DNA of 55,230 bases from assembly GCF_010686655.1 (NCBI RefSeq), contig NZ_JAAGVY010000033.1, positions 1 through 55,230 of the forward strand, given 5' to 3'. The stretch comes from Cryomorpha ignava (GTDB lineage: Bacteria > Bacteroidota > Bacteroidia > Flavobacteriales_D > Cryomorphaceae). Position numbers and translations under genes: made by a program. Under the pieces are notes generated by a model. It was not told the origin of the DNA, made no database searches, and saw only the letters and a program-made list of their open reading frames with translations. Of the stretch, positions 16,898-26,463 are shown piece by piece (the stretch's first letter is position 1; the number at the start of each line of letters is the position of its first letter).

Positions 16898-19307
16898 AAT
16901 ATTAGCTACCCCATCGCAATTAAAATCGGCGAGGAAGTTGTGCCCTGATGACCCGGCCGTTGTAGCAAATGATGCACTAAATATAGATAGGTCCAGAATA
17001 TTAATGCCGTTACTGTTATTGAGATCACCGAGTACCACCGGTCCTGTACTGAGTGAATTTGCTCCCCCATTTAGCACAACGTCTTCAGAAAGAACTGTAA
17101 GAGCTCCTTGCACTTTCACGAGTATATGATAAGTACCGGCATAAATATCTATACCGTTTACTACAAAAGTTCCAGATGTAGTAAGGGGTGTAATGAATAT
17201 AGATGTGATAAGTGTTGTTGGATTATACAAACTCACCTTAACATTTCGTGATGTACAATTTGAATTCCAACCTGAAATACTGCCATTGATAGTTGCAATT
17301 TCCGGAGAAACTGTTTCTATACAAATATTGAATGTGCCTGTTAGACTGCTTAGATATGAGTGAACCCTCACATAATAAGTTGTAAATGGTGTAACTGAAA
17401 TTAGATTTGACGGCGTAGAGCTGCATAAAATCGCTTCAGAGCCACAACTTGCCTCAAATACACTCAATTCCAATTCGGTGGCAGGCATATAATCTAATAG
17501 GGTTACCCCTTTAGATCGCTAGATGAAATGGACAGAGCTCGTGGGAGTGATTATATTTTTCCAAATTATTGACTGACAGCCCTGAAAGGGTGACATTCAA
17601 TAGCACAGGGTGCAACAAGCGAAGCGACGTGAAACCCTGTGTATTAGGAAAGAAACAGTCCAAAGCCTGAAAGGGTGACATCAAGCTGCAAAGTATGAGA
17701 GATGAATTGTATTTTTCGCGACTTACATGGGTAACCCTATAATCTAAATTGATAATTACCTCATTATTATTACCTGAGTAGAAAATGTAATACACATCTG
17801 GTGAGTCAGATTCGCAGGCATCAGGGTATGAAGGAGTAGCCCCATAGGTAGTACCTTCAACCTGATTGGCAGGGCATTCTCCCGGATTATTCACTGTAAG
17901 CGTAATGGCATCTGAACAATCGTCGTTCTCTGGAATTGGACAGTGAAGCGTAAGGGAATAATTACTTAGCCCAAGGGGATTATAATCATAAGTCTGAATT
18001 AAAATTTCCTGTTCTGTAGGAACTAAAATATATATAGTTTCATCAATACCTGAGGTTGCACCGTTATCAGCACAGCCAATTTCAGTAAGAGGACCGCTAC
18101 ACAAACCAGTATAGGCTGCAATAACACCGTTGTATCCTACCCCACCAACTGTTACCAGATAGGCGGTATTGGCAAATGCCGTAAATTTAAAAAACACGTC
18201 ATTTTCAGAACCTGAAGTACAAGAGGGGTTGCCAAGGCCGCTGTTTGAGGCGCCTGCGCTACTTCCCGAATAGCTTTCACCGCAAAATAATTCTATGGCA
18301 TCGCAAGGGTCGTCATTGGGAAAGTTGGAACAAGACACATCAATTTGGAAGCTTCCGCCTACACCGCCAAAAGCATAAAATGTTTGTATTAAAACTGTCT
18401 GATCAAAAGAAACCGAAAAATCTATCGTATGGTCGATGCCTAAAAGACCGTATGCACAATCTAATTCTGTAACTGTTCCATCACAAGAGCGGGTATATGC
18501 TGCAAGCACTCCATTATAATTCACGCCAGAAATAGTTACGGAATAATCTACCCCGGCGATTGCGTCTATTTTATAAAACACATCTTTTGCAATTCCGATT
18601 GAGCAGCTCGGAGCACCGATTAAGCTATTTGTAGCACCCACAGTAGAGCCTGAAACTGATTGACCACAAGCTAAAAGTCTGGCATCACAAGGATCGTCGT
18701 TGGGTACACTACAATCTAATGAGATAGTGAAATCTCCGTTTAAAGCCAGGTCAAATGTTCGTATATAAATTAACATGGCGGAATTTGGCGTAAAAACTAT
18801 TGTTTCTGTGCCGTATGTTATGTCCTCACTACAAGCTAATTCAGTCATGATGCCTGAGCATGATCCTTTGTAAAGCGCTAGCACCCCATTATAATTAGAT
18901 CCGCTAACCTCTATGGTGTATGTATTTCCTGCAATGGCAGAGAATTTATAGAATACATCATTTTGTGATCCAAATGGGCTGCATGATGGTATACCTAAAC
19001 TACTGGCTGTTGCACCTACAGTAGTTCCAGGCAGATCGGCGCCGCACCCAATGGAGATGGCATTACAAATGGCGTCATTTGTAGGTGAAAGAAAAGCATT
19101 GTTCGTATTACGAACATTGGAAAAAAAATAGTTGGAACTATTTGCACTTGTAACATCTCTTTTCTCGGTTAGTGCAGGTTTAAGCGAAGAAACAAATAAT
19201 GATAATTCTGAATTTTCTATACGGACATTCCAAGATATTGATATTGCTGTAAAATAGAAAAGATTAAAAGCGAAGGCAAAAATTACCGTTAAGATAAATT
19301 TGGTCAT
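16820..19307 (-). pseudogene. Surface protein paralogue interrupted by a MITE-like insertion
   Basis: Two open frames, 17511-19307 (N-terminal, 598 codons) and 16820-17488 (C-terminal), are halves of one gene. Deleting 17491-17740 (element plus one duplicated copy) joins INLDY to MPATELELSVFEASCG in frame. This aligns with INLNNISATDLVLSVFEASCG of the paralogue at 19801-23796 and gives a 745-residue protein. As it stands, the N-terminal half reads into the insertion and ends after about 75 foreign residues, without the dockerin-like end. The signal peptide MTKFILTVIFAFAFNLFYF is close to that of the protease paralogue, but the protease domain is absent. Four repeat modules (NDAICNAISIGCGADLPG and similar) follow directly. 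Confidence 0.88.
17497..17740. mobile_element. MITE-like element, 244 bp, inside a surface protein gene
   Basis: Perfect 12-bp terminal inverted repeats ATAGGGTTACCC (17497-17508) and GGGTAACCCTAT (17729-17740), with AATCTA directly repeated on both sides (17491-17496, 17741-17746). The ends are ambiguous by a few bases, because the flanking repeat can be read as up to 10 bp (TATAATCTAA). Inside are a 16-bp direct repeat CCTGAAAGGGTGACAT (17581-17596, 17666-17681) and an inverted pair CACAGGGT/ACCCTGTG (17604-17641). It has no coding capacity. The internal pattern resembles a dispersed intergenic repeat I associate with many Bacteroidota genomes. Confidence 0.85.
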
Positions 19308-19740
19308 GGGTTGAGATTTAATTGGTTAGAGAATGAATTGGGATAAGGGAGATTAAAAGCTGTGGTTGTAGACCAGTCTTATAGTTGAAAAGAAATGGGT
19401 TAAACTTTAAGCTTAATCGAGTTAGGTTTAGGAAAAGTAATGTGCAATACCGGGAAGCCAAAGCAATCGAAAACCTTGTTTTGCCACTAAAGTAGAACTG
19501 AGAATGTTGGTTAGCATACTGATGAAAATTAAGTTATCACCTCTTTAAAATATCCTCTTTAAACGGAACCAGAAATAATCTTGGTAATTGGTTTTGAGAG
19601 GCTTAACAAATATAACCAAAAACAGGATAATTATTTTATCTATCACCACGGAAATGAAAAAATTACCGACGAATAGCGAGTTCTTCAAGTAGAGAATCTG
19701 ATTTATCGAATAATTGGTAAAGTAAATTATTGAAGAAAAA
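19308..19740. other. Gene-free stretch upstream of the broken surface gene
   Basis: About 430 bp of AT-rich sequence that must hold the promoter of the minus-strand gene starting at 19307. I see no RNA gene, no convincing ORF and no repeat; a 110-codon minus-strand frame at 19545-19877 crosses the terminator and overlaps the next gene's end, so I do not accept it. Confidence 0.6.
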
Positions 19741-19766
19741 ATCCCTGCCAGAATACTGACAGGGAT
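19741..19766 (-). terminator. Terminator of the metalloprotease gene
   Basis: The stem ATCCCTGCCAG/CTGACAGGGAT has one mismatch and a 4-nt loop. On the minus strand it is followed by a T run (AAAAA at 19736-19740 on plus). It lies 35 bp after the stop of the gene at 19801-23796. Confidence 0.75.
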
Positions 19767-19800
19767 TTGAATAATTAAGAAGGAAAGAATCCCAATAACC

Positions 19801-22800
19801 TTACGGCAAAGGAAGAATATCACCGGTCTGATTAAATCCGGCACCGAGAATAGAGACGTCAAAAATATTAATGACACCGTCGCAGTTCAGATCGGCGAGG
19901 AAATTGTACCCTGGAGATCCTGCCGTTGTGAGAAATGAGGCACTAAACACGGAGAGGTCAAGCACGTTAATCACATTATTGTTATTGATATCACCCAGAA
20001 CTACGGGGCCCGTGGTTAACGAATTTGACCCGGCACTGAGCACAACATCTTGCGATAGAACCGCAAGAGCTCCCTGTACTTTCACCAATACATCATAAGT
20101 GCCTGCTGGAATATCGATGCTGTTTATTACAAACGTGCCAGAAGTGCTTAGGGTTGTTGTAGCGGTATAGATCGCAAATGTTGTCGTATTAGACATACTC
20201 ACAACGACGCTTCGCGTCGCACAATTTGAATTCCATCCTGAAATAGTTCCATTTATTGTTGCAATTTCAGGCGCCACTTTTTCTATACAAATATTAAATG
20301 TACCGGTCCAACTTGCAAGAAGTGAGTGAACCCTTACATAATAGGTGGTAAAAGGTGTCACAGAAATTTGAGGTGACTGATTGTTACTTGCGTTACAGTA
20401 AAATGCCGTAGCGCCGCAGCTTGCCTCAAATACGCTCAATACCAAATCCGTTGCAGAAATATTATTTAAATTAATAATTACCTCACTATTATTACCAGAG
20501 TTGAATGTGTAATACACATCTGGCGAATCAGGCTCACAAGCATCCGGGCTTGAAGAAGTTGCTCCATAAGTGGTTCCTTCAACCTGATTAGCAGGACACG
20601 ACCCTGGATTATTTACAGAAAGTGTAATGGCATCTTCACAGTTGTCATTGTCTGGTATAGGACAGTTAAGCGTAATTGTAAAATCGCTTTGACCATTGGT
20701 AGCATAATCATAAGTCTGAATTATAATTACCTGTTCAGTTGGAACTAAAATATCTACAGTTTCTGCAATTCCACTACTGAAACCAGAGTCAGAGCAGTCT
20801 AATTCTGTAAGTACCCCACCACAACTTCCAGAGTAGGCTGCAAGCACACCATCGTACGTATCGCCATTTACTGTAACTGAATATGGAACGTTGGCAAGAG
20901 CTGTGAATTGGAAGAATACATCTTTTTGAGAACCAGCGGCACACGATGGGCTGCCAATACTACTCGGCGTAGCACCTGCACTACTTCCCGAGAAACTTTC
21001 GCCACATGATAGCGTACGTGCCTCACAAGGTTCGTCGTACGGCACATTGGCACATGATACAATTAGAACAAACTCACCACCAGAGCTGAACCAATCGTAT
21101 GTCTGGATATAAACAGTTTGATTAAAACCTACTGAGAAGTTAATGGTTTCTATTAGGTTAGTGCCAATACCTGAGTCAGAACAGTCTAATTCAGTCAATG
21201 TTCCTGAACAGTTGCCAGTGTAAGCCGCTAGCACACCATCATAATTAATGCCATTAATAGTTACAGTATAGTCAACACCTGCTATGGCTTCTATTTTATA
21301 AAATACATCATTTTGAGAACCCGATCCACAGCTTGGTATACCAACTGCACTTTGTGTAGCACCCGTAGTAGATCCGCTTACAGTTTCCCCACAACTAACA
21401 AGCTGTGCATCACATGGGTCGTCATTTGCAAATTCACAATCAAGCGTAATGTTAAATTCTCCGGCATTCGACGACCAGTCATAGGTTTGAATGAAGATCG
21501 GCGTGTTTTCAGCGGCAGTAAACGTAATAGTTTCTGCTACGCCCGAAGTAAAACCATTATCTGCACATGCTAATTCTGTAAGGGTTGAACCGCATGTTGC
21601 ACCGCTATAAATAGCCAGAACACCATCGTAGTTATCTCCATTTACAGTTATTGTATAGGTGTTTCCTTCGATCGCATTAAGCCTATAAAAAACATCATTA
21701 TCCGTACCTCCGGCACATGAGGGTTCTCCTAAACTACTGGGTGTAGCCTCAACAGTTGTTCCCGACAAATTATCGCCACAATTAATAGTTACAGCACTAC
21801 AAATGGCATCATTGGCAGGTGGCGCTACATCTTCGGAAATAGCAAAATTCTGATTAGAAATATCAAAAAAGATATTTCCAACTGCTCTCACTTTAATTCG
21901 AGCCTGAGTAGTTGGTAAATTGGGAACAACAATAGTTTGTAACCCATCATTTGCTGTGTTTGCAATGAGCAACGTCGGATAGGTGTAGCCCCCATCAGTA
22001 GAGAGGTAGATGTTTACTGTGCTACAGCTTACCGGTGCTGCTGTGGTATTAGCCACATTCCAGCTTATAGTTTCGTTTGCTCCAACAATCCAGGTTACTG
22101 CCGTATTAGGTGAGTTAACCACAAAAGGGCCAGAATTACCGGCAACATCAAACGCTATCTGGGCATCATTTACTGCGCCATTTATATAATTGTCGCGAAC
22201 TGTGCATTTAAAGGTCAAATCGCGTGCATAAGTTGGCAGGCGTTCGCCAATAACAGTAGTATTATTTACTAAATCAGAGAGTCGCGGAAAGACGCGTGTC
22301 GGGCTCGAAGTTGGTGACCACGATCTAAATATAGGAGCATCACCGCTTGGGTTGGTTAAGTTATTATCACCGGAAGCAGTAGCAGAACCTAAATCGAATT
22401 GCTCCCAGCAGTATGTCATGGCATCGTTATTTGGGTCGGTTGCAAAAGCGGTAAGTTCAAAGGGAGTAGATTTGGGAATTGAGAAGCCACCCGAAGGAAA
22501 AGAAACAACAGGAGGTAAGTTTGAAGCTGATGTAATAGTGGCGCAAGCATTTCCGGCTCCGGCCACTGAATAGCTAACCATCTGATTGTAGCTGTGGTTG
22601 TGAAAGTACGCATCACTATTGCTTTGCAAATCTGGCGAACATATACCGGCATATCCCATAATAGTTGACCCAGATCCCGGCTCAAATGCAGATGAAGATG
22701 TGCGGTTACACGAATTATTTTGAGTATGCGTTGCGCCCCATTGGTGACCCATTTCATGAGCTAAAAAATCTACATCAAAAGGATCTCCTACCGGGCTTGA

Positions 22801-23796
22801 TTGACCACTGACTCCACGCGCTTTAGCACTATTGTCGCAAACAACTCCTAGGGTGGCCAAACCGCTGTTAACTGTGCTCAGAACATGACCAATATCATAG
22901 TTGGCCGAACCAATGATAGCGTTCGTCTTAATTTGATTTTGGTCAATCATAGCGGAAGTACTATTATTGGTGTAGCCATCTGATAGGGGATTCAAGAAAA
23001 TGATATCGTCATTATTCGCAATCAAAATCATTCTGAGGCATAGGTCACGCCTAAATATACCATTTACACGGTTCATAGTAGTAGTCATGGCCGACATAAC
23101 CAATGGCACGGTACCACCGTGAAACTGGGCATACTCGCCTGTACAAGCCAGAGCTAGGTCGTAGGTACGCAGTTGAGTCCCATTTGAGGTAAGGGGAGAA
23201 ATAATATCAACAGGGTTATTGGGTTTCTGGCCGGGAGAATCGTCGCCTGGGTGTGGAACTCCAATACCTTCGGGCTCACACGAGCCCATTTCTTTTGTAT
23301 TGCTCTTAAAAAAAGATTCACGGCTATAAACAATATACGTATTTAAATCGCCAGGGGATAATGGATCGATATAGTAAGATTTCCCTTCAATTAAAATTTG
23401 AGCGTGAAATCCTTTTAGGGTATAGTCAATGCTAATATTGGCATTTGCATAGTCGCCGGTGCCCAAACCCACAAAGGTGCGAATGTTGGGGTATCGGGCT
23501 TGAAGTTCGGGAGCCATTACAGACTCTTCTACGATTTTAAAAGCTGCACGGCCACCATCGGCAGTGGGCAGCTGAAGGGTGTAGTTCGAAGTTCTTAAAT
23601 CTGTTCCTTCCGCTGGTGCAGCCAGGAGTAGAGATTTTAATGATTCGAAATCTACCGTCATTGTTCGATAAGATTCGGGATAAATTTGCTGGGTTTCTCT
23701 TTTTGGATCAGGAATGTCATTCCATATTACGGCTTGTGCGGATAGGAACAGGTTTAAAACGAAGGCAAAAATTGCCGTTAGGGTAAATTTGGTCAT
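19801..23796 (-). CDS. Secreted reprolysin-like zinc metalloprotease with repeat modules and dockerin-like C-terminus
   Basis: 1331 residues. Signal peptide MTKFTLTAIFAFVLNLFLSAQA, then a propeptide-like region to about residue 205, then an M12-type protease domain (about 208-425). Its zinc motif is HEMGHQWGATH (H347, E348, H351, H357) and the Met-turn is STIMGYAG (M380), so it is expected to be active. An Ig-like segment (about 430-660) is followed by four PPC-like modules, each opening with NDAIC, NDDPCDA or similar, a module shared with the neighbouring paralogues (SPDVYYTFNSGNNSEVIINL), a TINGTISGWNSNC linker and two dockerin-type calcium loops ending GDILPLP. It should be exported and act on extracellular protein. 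It has no T9SS type A tag; sorting may depend on the dockerin-like end, which is inference. Confidence 0.9.
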   Translation of the reverse strand: MTKFTLTAIFAFVLNLFLSAQAVIWNDIPDPKRETQQIYPESYRTMTVDFESLKSLLLAAPAEGTDLRTSNYTLQLPTADGGRAAFKIVEESVMAPELQARYPNIRTFVGLGTGDYANANISIDYTLKGFHAQILIEGKSYYIDPLSPGDLNTYIVYSRESFFKSNTKEMGSCEPEGIGVPHPGDDSPGQKPNNPVDIISPLTSNGTQLRTYDLALACTGEYAQFHGGTVPLVMSAMTTTMNRVNGIFRRDLCLRMILIANNDDIIFLNPLSDGYTNNSTSAMIDQNQIKTNAIIGSANYDIGHVLSTVNSGLATLGVVCDNSAKARGVSGQSSPVGDPFDVDFLAHEMGHQWGATHTQNNSCNRTSSSAFEPGSGSTIMGYAGICSPDLQSNSDAYFHNHSYNQMVSYSVAGAGNACATITSASNLPPVVSFPSGGFSIPKSTPFELTAFATDPNNDAMTYCWEQFDLGSATASGDNNLTNPSGDAPIFRSWSPTSSPTRVFPRLSDLVNNTTVIGERLPTYARDLTFKCTVRDNYINGAVNDAQIAFDVAGNSGPFVVNSPNTAVTWIVGANETISWNVANTTAAPVSCSTVNIYLSTDGGYTYPTLLIANTANDGLQTIVVPNLPTTQARIKVRAVGNIFFDISNQNFAISEDVAPPANDAICSAVTINCGDNLSGTTVEATPSSLGEPSCAGGTDNDVFYRLNAIEGNTYTITVNGDNYDGVLAIYSGATCGSTLTELACADNGFTSGVAETITFTAAENTPIFIQTYDWSSNAGEFNITLDCEFANDDPCDAQLVSCGETVSGSTTGATQSAVGIPSCGSGSQNDVFYKIEAIAGVDYTVTINGINYDGVLAAYTGNCSGTLTELDCSDSGIGTNLIETINFSVGFNQTVYIQTYDWFSSGGEFVLIVSCANVPYDEPCEARTLSCGESFSGSSAGATPSSIGSPSCAAGSQKDVFFQFTALANVPYSVTVNGDTYDGVLAAYSGSCGGVLTELDCSDSGFSSGIAETVDILVPTEQVIIIQTYDYATNGQSDFTITLNCPIPDNDNCEDAITLSVNNPGSCPANQVEGTTYGATSSSPDACEPDSPDVYYTFNSGNNSEVIINLNNISATDLVLSVFEASCGATAFYCNASNNQSPQISVTPFTTYYVRVHSLLASWTGTFNICIEKVAPEIATINGTISGWNSNCATRSVVVSMSNTTTFAIYTATTTLSTSGTFVINSIDIPAGTYDVLVKVQGALAVLSQDVVLSAGSNSLTTGPVVLGDINNNNVINVLDLSVFSASFLTTAGSPGYNFLADLNCDGVINIFDVSILGAGFNQTGDILPLP

Positions 23797-24304
23797 GATT
23801 GGATTTCTTTAATTGGTTAAATAATTGGAAAGGATTTAGAGATTAATTCAAAGACTGAAATGTCGTGGATATGCTGCTAGAAACACTAGTAGAAGAAATG
23901 GGTGTGGCCTGGAATCCAGAATGCTTGAAATCCGTTTTTTACGATTGATATTGGTTGCGACGGTTTGGCTTTCATATTGGTTAAAATGGGTAATCAGAAT
24001 TTTTTGAAAGCTTTAAATTGGAATGATGTGCTTTTCCGTATTCTAAGGCTTATAAAAAGATCGGTTTCACGATTACAACTAAAAAACTAACCTAACAAAT
24101 CTACTAATAAATGGGACAAATAACAAAAATATGACGATAAAATCGGGTAAGGGTTAGATGGATAGCGAGAATTCGCTATTAGCAAACCCCAAATCTGACG
24201 AGGCAACAAATGACTGAAAAAAGAACTGAGCACATTTTTTTAAACATTTGTTTTTTTAAATTGCTTTAATCACTACACACTCAGAGATAATAAAATTGAA
24301 GTTT
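23797..24304. other. Gene-free stretch between divergent genes
   Basis: About 500 bp of AT-rich sequence separating the minus-strand metalloprotease gene from the plus-strand gene at 24305. It should contain both promoters, but I find no clean TTG/TAnnTTTG pair, no RNA gene and no long repeat. Confidence 0.55.
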
Positions 24305-24574
24305 ATGATACCTAATGAACCATTAATAGTAGTTATTAAGAGAATGCTTGATCGTGAGCACAATTTTGCTTACTCGTCTTTTGAAGATGCCACCCTTGCC
24401 GAAGTATTGCACGAAGGAAAATGCTTGAAAATGACCCGAACAGATGCTGAAAGAGCTGCGGCACAAGATTATCGTGTAAGGGTGCCAAGCGATCAAGACA
24501 ATGGAGACAAGCTACTAGAAGAAGGTAAAATTCAAGTCTGGGACTTGAAGGAAGAGCTTGCTGTAATAGACTAA
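24305..24574 (+). CDS. Small protein of unknown function
   Basis: 89 residues from ATG 24305 (MIPNEPLIVVIKRMLDR); an in-frame TTG three codons upstream is a weaker start. It is soluble and rather acidic, with a predicted helical middle (KMTRTDAERAAAQDYRVRVPSD) and no motif I recognise. It is isolated, with a strong bidirectional terminator 25 bp after the stop, so it is probably a single-gene transcript. Composition is consistent with real coding sequence. Confidence 0.6.
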   Translation: MIPNEPLIVVIKRMLDREHNFAYSSFEDATLAEVLHEGKCLKMTRTDAERAAAQDYRVRVPSDQDNGDKLLEEGKIQVWDLKEELAVID

Positions 24575-24598
24575 GTAAGTAATGCCATTGGCTAAAAG

Positions 24599-24635
24599 AA
24601 AAAAGGCTTTTCCGGATTTCAGAAAAGCCTTTTTT
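24599..24635. terminator. Bidirectional terminator
   Basis: The stem AAAAAGGCTTTTC pairs with GAAAAGCCTTTTT around a 9-nt loop (CGGATTTCA). A-rich on one side and T-rich on the other, it can end both the small gene (plus) and the tRNA (minus). Confidence 0.85.
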
Positions 24636-24639
24636 GAAG

Positions 24640-24713
24640 TGGGCCCAGAAGGACTTGAACCTTCGACCTTCAGATTATGAGTCTGCTGCTCTAACCACCT
24701 GAGCTATGGGCCC
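24640..24713 (-). tRNA. tRNA with CAT anticodon (Met or Ile2)
   Basis: 74 nt. Acceptor GGGCCCA/TGGGCCC, D-arm GCTC/GAGC, anticodon loop CTCATAA (anticodon CAT), T-arm GAAGG/CCTTC with loop TTCAAGT. CCA is not encoded. The acceptor excludes an initiator-type C1-A72 mismatch. I cannot tell elongator Met from lysidine-modified Ile2 by eye. Confidence 0.9.
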
Positions 24714-24729
24714 CAAAATCTTGGGGCTG

Positions 24730-24760
24730 CAAAATTAGTTTATCCTGTGGTTTCCTGCAA
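24730..24760 (-). promoter_or_regulatory. tRNA promoter, TTG-N20-TAATTTTG
   Basis: On the minus strand, TTG at 24760-24758, a 20-bp spacer and TAATTTTG at 24737-24730, 17 bp before the tRNA 5' end at 24713. Confidence 0.65.
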
Positions 24761-24822
24761 CACCAAATTGAAATTAACTAAAACTTTCTTGCCCTAAACC
24801 TAGAAAAAGGTATTAAACAATG

Positions 24823-24830
24823 TACCTTTG
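24823..24830 (+). promoter_or_regulatory. -7 element TACCTTTG upstream of fructosamine kinase
   Basis: A perfect TAnnTTTG box 55 bp before the ATG at 24886. The leader contains a short ATACATATACATAGAATATG stretch of no clear function. Confidence 0.6.
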
Positions 24831-24885
24831 AAATCATTCTATACATATACATAGAATATGAATTAAGCATTTTAGATTTACGGCC

Positions 24886-25773
24886 ATGAACGTGCAAAAT
24901 GAGCAATTAAATACAGATTGGCTCAAAGCCATTCGCGAAAATTTAGGTGATTCTGTTTCGATAAAAAACGTCGGAATCGTGGGCGGTGGCAGCATTAATG
25001 ACGCCAGAAAAGTAGAAACCTCACACGGTACTTTTTTTGCTAAAATAAACGAAGAGAAAGAATACCCCGGAATGTTTGAAGCCGAAGCAAGGGGTCTTGA
25101 CTTTCTTCTTGAACATAGCGATTTTCAGATTCCCAAGCCCATTGGAACAGGCGTAAGCGATGAAATACAATGGATATTGATGGAGTATATTGACCATGCT
25201 TCAAAAAAACCGGACTTTTGGGAAAAGTTCGGTGTAAAACTCGCTAAAATGCATCGCAGCACGCACGAGAAGTTTGGATTTGAGTCGGACAATTACATAG
25301 GAAACCTTCCGCAATATAATAGCTATAAAACAACCTGGGCAGAATTTTTTGCAGAGAACAGAATTGCTCCTCAATTAAAAATGGCCAAAGACCAGGGGTA
25401 TGCCAGCGACCAAATGGTAAAACTGCTCGAAAAAGTTATTTCGCGGTCAGATAAATACTTTCCGGTTGAGCCTCCTGCGGCAATTCACGGCGATTTGTGG
25501 ACCGGAAATTTTGCAACAAATAAAATGGGCGAAGCAACAATTTTTGATCCTTCAGCATATTTTGGCCACCGCGAAATGGATATTGCAATGAGTAAACTCT
25601 TCGGCGGTTTTGATGCAAAATTTTATGATGCATACAATGAGGAATACCCGCTTGAGAAAGGCTGGGAAGAACGGCTGCAAATTGCAGATTTATATCCATT
25701 GCTGGCTCATCTCAACATTTTTGGAGGCACGTATGCTTATCAAATTATGACACTTTTAAGAAAACATGTTTAA
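24886..25773 (+). CDS. Fructosamine kinase family protein
   Basis: 295 residues, the usual length for fructosamine-3-kinase/ketosamine-3-kinase relatives. These phosphorylate sugar adducts on amines so that the glycation product breaks down. The kinase catalytic loop is AAIHGDLWTGNF (about residues 197-208), followed by the metal-binding FDPSAYFGHREMDIAMSKLFGG. The N-terminal VGGGSINDARKVET is the nucleotide-binding region and WILMEYID is the hinge. Cytosolic. It has its own promoter box and no operon partner; the next gene is convergent. Confidence 0.9.
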   Translation: MNVQNEQLNTDWLKAIRENLGDSVSIKNVGIVGGGSINDARKVETSHGTFFAKINEEKEYPGMFEAEARGLDFLLEHSDFQIPKPIGTGVSDEIQWILMEYIDHASKKPDFWEKFGVKLAKMHRSTHEKFGFESDNYIGNLPQYNSYKTTWAEFFAENRIAPQLKMAKDQGYASDQMVKLLEKVISRSDKYFPVEPPAAIHGDLWTGNFATNKMGEATIFDPSAYFGHREMDIAMSKLFGGFDAKFYDAYNEEYPLEKGWEERLQIADLYPLLAHLNIFGGTYAYQIMTLLRKHV

Positions 25774-25831
25774 GCTGGAATGCCGTTCAGTCGAAAGGTA
25801 GTTCAACAAGCGAAGTGGCTTATATTGGAAA

Positions 25832-26461
25832 TTAAAATACCTGAACGACTTCCTCATCAGTAGATACAAAAACGCGATCGGTTTTAATAGGTTTTATTTT
25901 ATACAACCCTGTGAAATCACCGAAAGACGGAAAAATGCCTGTGCCTTCCCCGAAATAGAAACAAGGTAAGCTCAGTCTTTGTCGACCAATGCCACTTAGG
26001 CGTACTCCTGGATGTATGTGACCGTGGATATTGTACAAATCAGATTCGGTAGCGTCGTGCGTAAACAAAAAGGGATCCATTTCAAGTTGTTCCACAACTT
26101 TTAAACCGGCATCAATAAAAGTCTGCTCGGGCAAGATGTCGTGATTTCCTTTCACAAGAATAAATTCAACGTTCGGAAAGCCCTCAAGAAAATCAACAAG
26201 GTCGGCCCATGAAGTATTGAGTTTACTGTGGAATAAATCGCCCAGAAAAATCACTTTTTGAGGCGTGTGGCTGAGCATAATATCAGCGAGGCGCCAAAGA
26301 TTATTTTTTTCGGCCATGGCGGGAACCTGGATTCCGTTTTTCCGAAAATGCGATACTTTACCGATATGCAAATCTGCGATAAGCAGTGTCTTTTGATCTT
26401 CCCAAATTGCGGCACGCTCTTTAAGCAGGAGAAACCGCTCCCCTTCCAGAATAATTCTCAT
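25832..26461 (-). CDS. pdeM: Ligase-associated DNA damage response endonuclease PdeM
   Basis: A 209-residue calcineurin-like metallophosphoesterase. Metal-binding motifs in order: LLIADLHIGK (D30, H32), FLGDLFHS (D75), VKGNHD (N106, H107), H135 in FTHDATESD and HGHIHPGVRL (H146, H148). The family is a nuclease/phosphodiesterase encoded with an ATP-dependent DNA ligase, a DEXH helicase and a beta-lactamase-fold exonuclease, and is thought to take part in DNA repair. Here it is 2 bp downstream of the helicase gene, on the same strand. The matching exonuclease and ligase are about 9 kb away on the opposite strand. Confidence 0.9.
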   Translation of the reverse strand: MRIILEGERFLLLKERAAIWEDQKTLLIADLHIGKVSHFRKNGIQVPAMAEKNNLWRLADIMLSHTPQKVIFLGDLFHSKLNTSWADLVDFLEGFPNVEFILVKGNHDILPEQTFIDAGLKVVEQLEMDPFLFTHDATESDLYNIHGHIHPGVRLSGIGRQRLSLPCFYFGEGTGIFPSFGDFTGLYKIKPIKTDRVFVSTDEEVVQVF

Positions 26462-26463
26462 AA

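Noticed and set aside
17511-19307. 598-codon frame considered as a complete gene
   Set aside because: Its last 75 or so codons are MITE sequence; joining across the element restores the conserved C-terminus.
19545-19877. 110-codon minus-strand frame after the metalloprotease
   Set aside because: It overlaps the dockerin-coding end in another frame and passes through the terminator.
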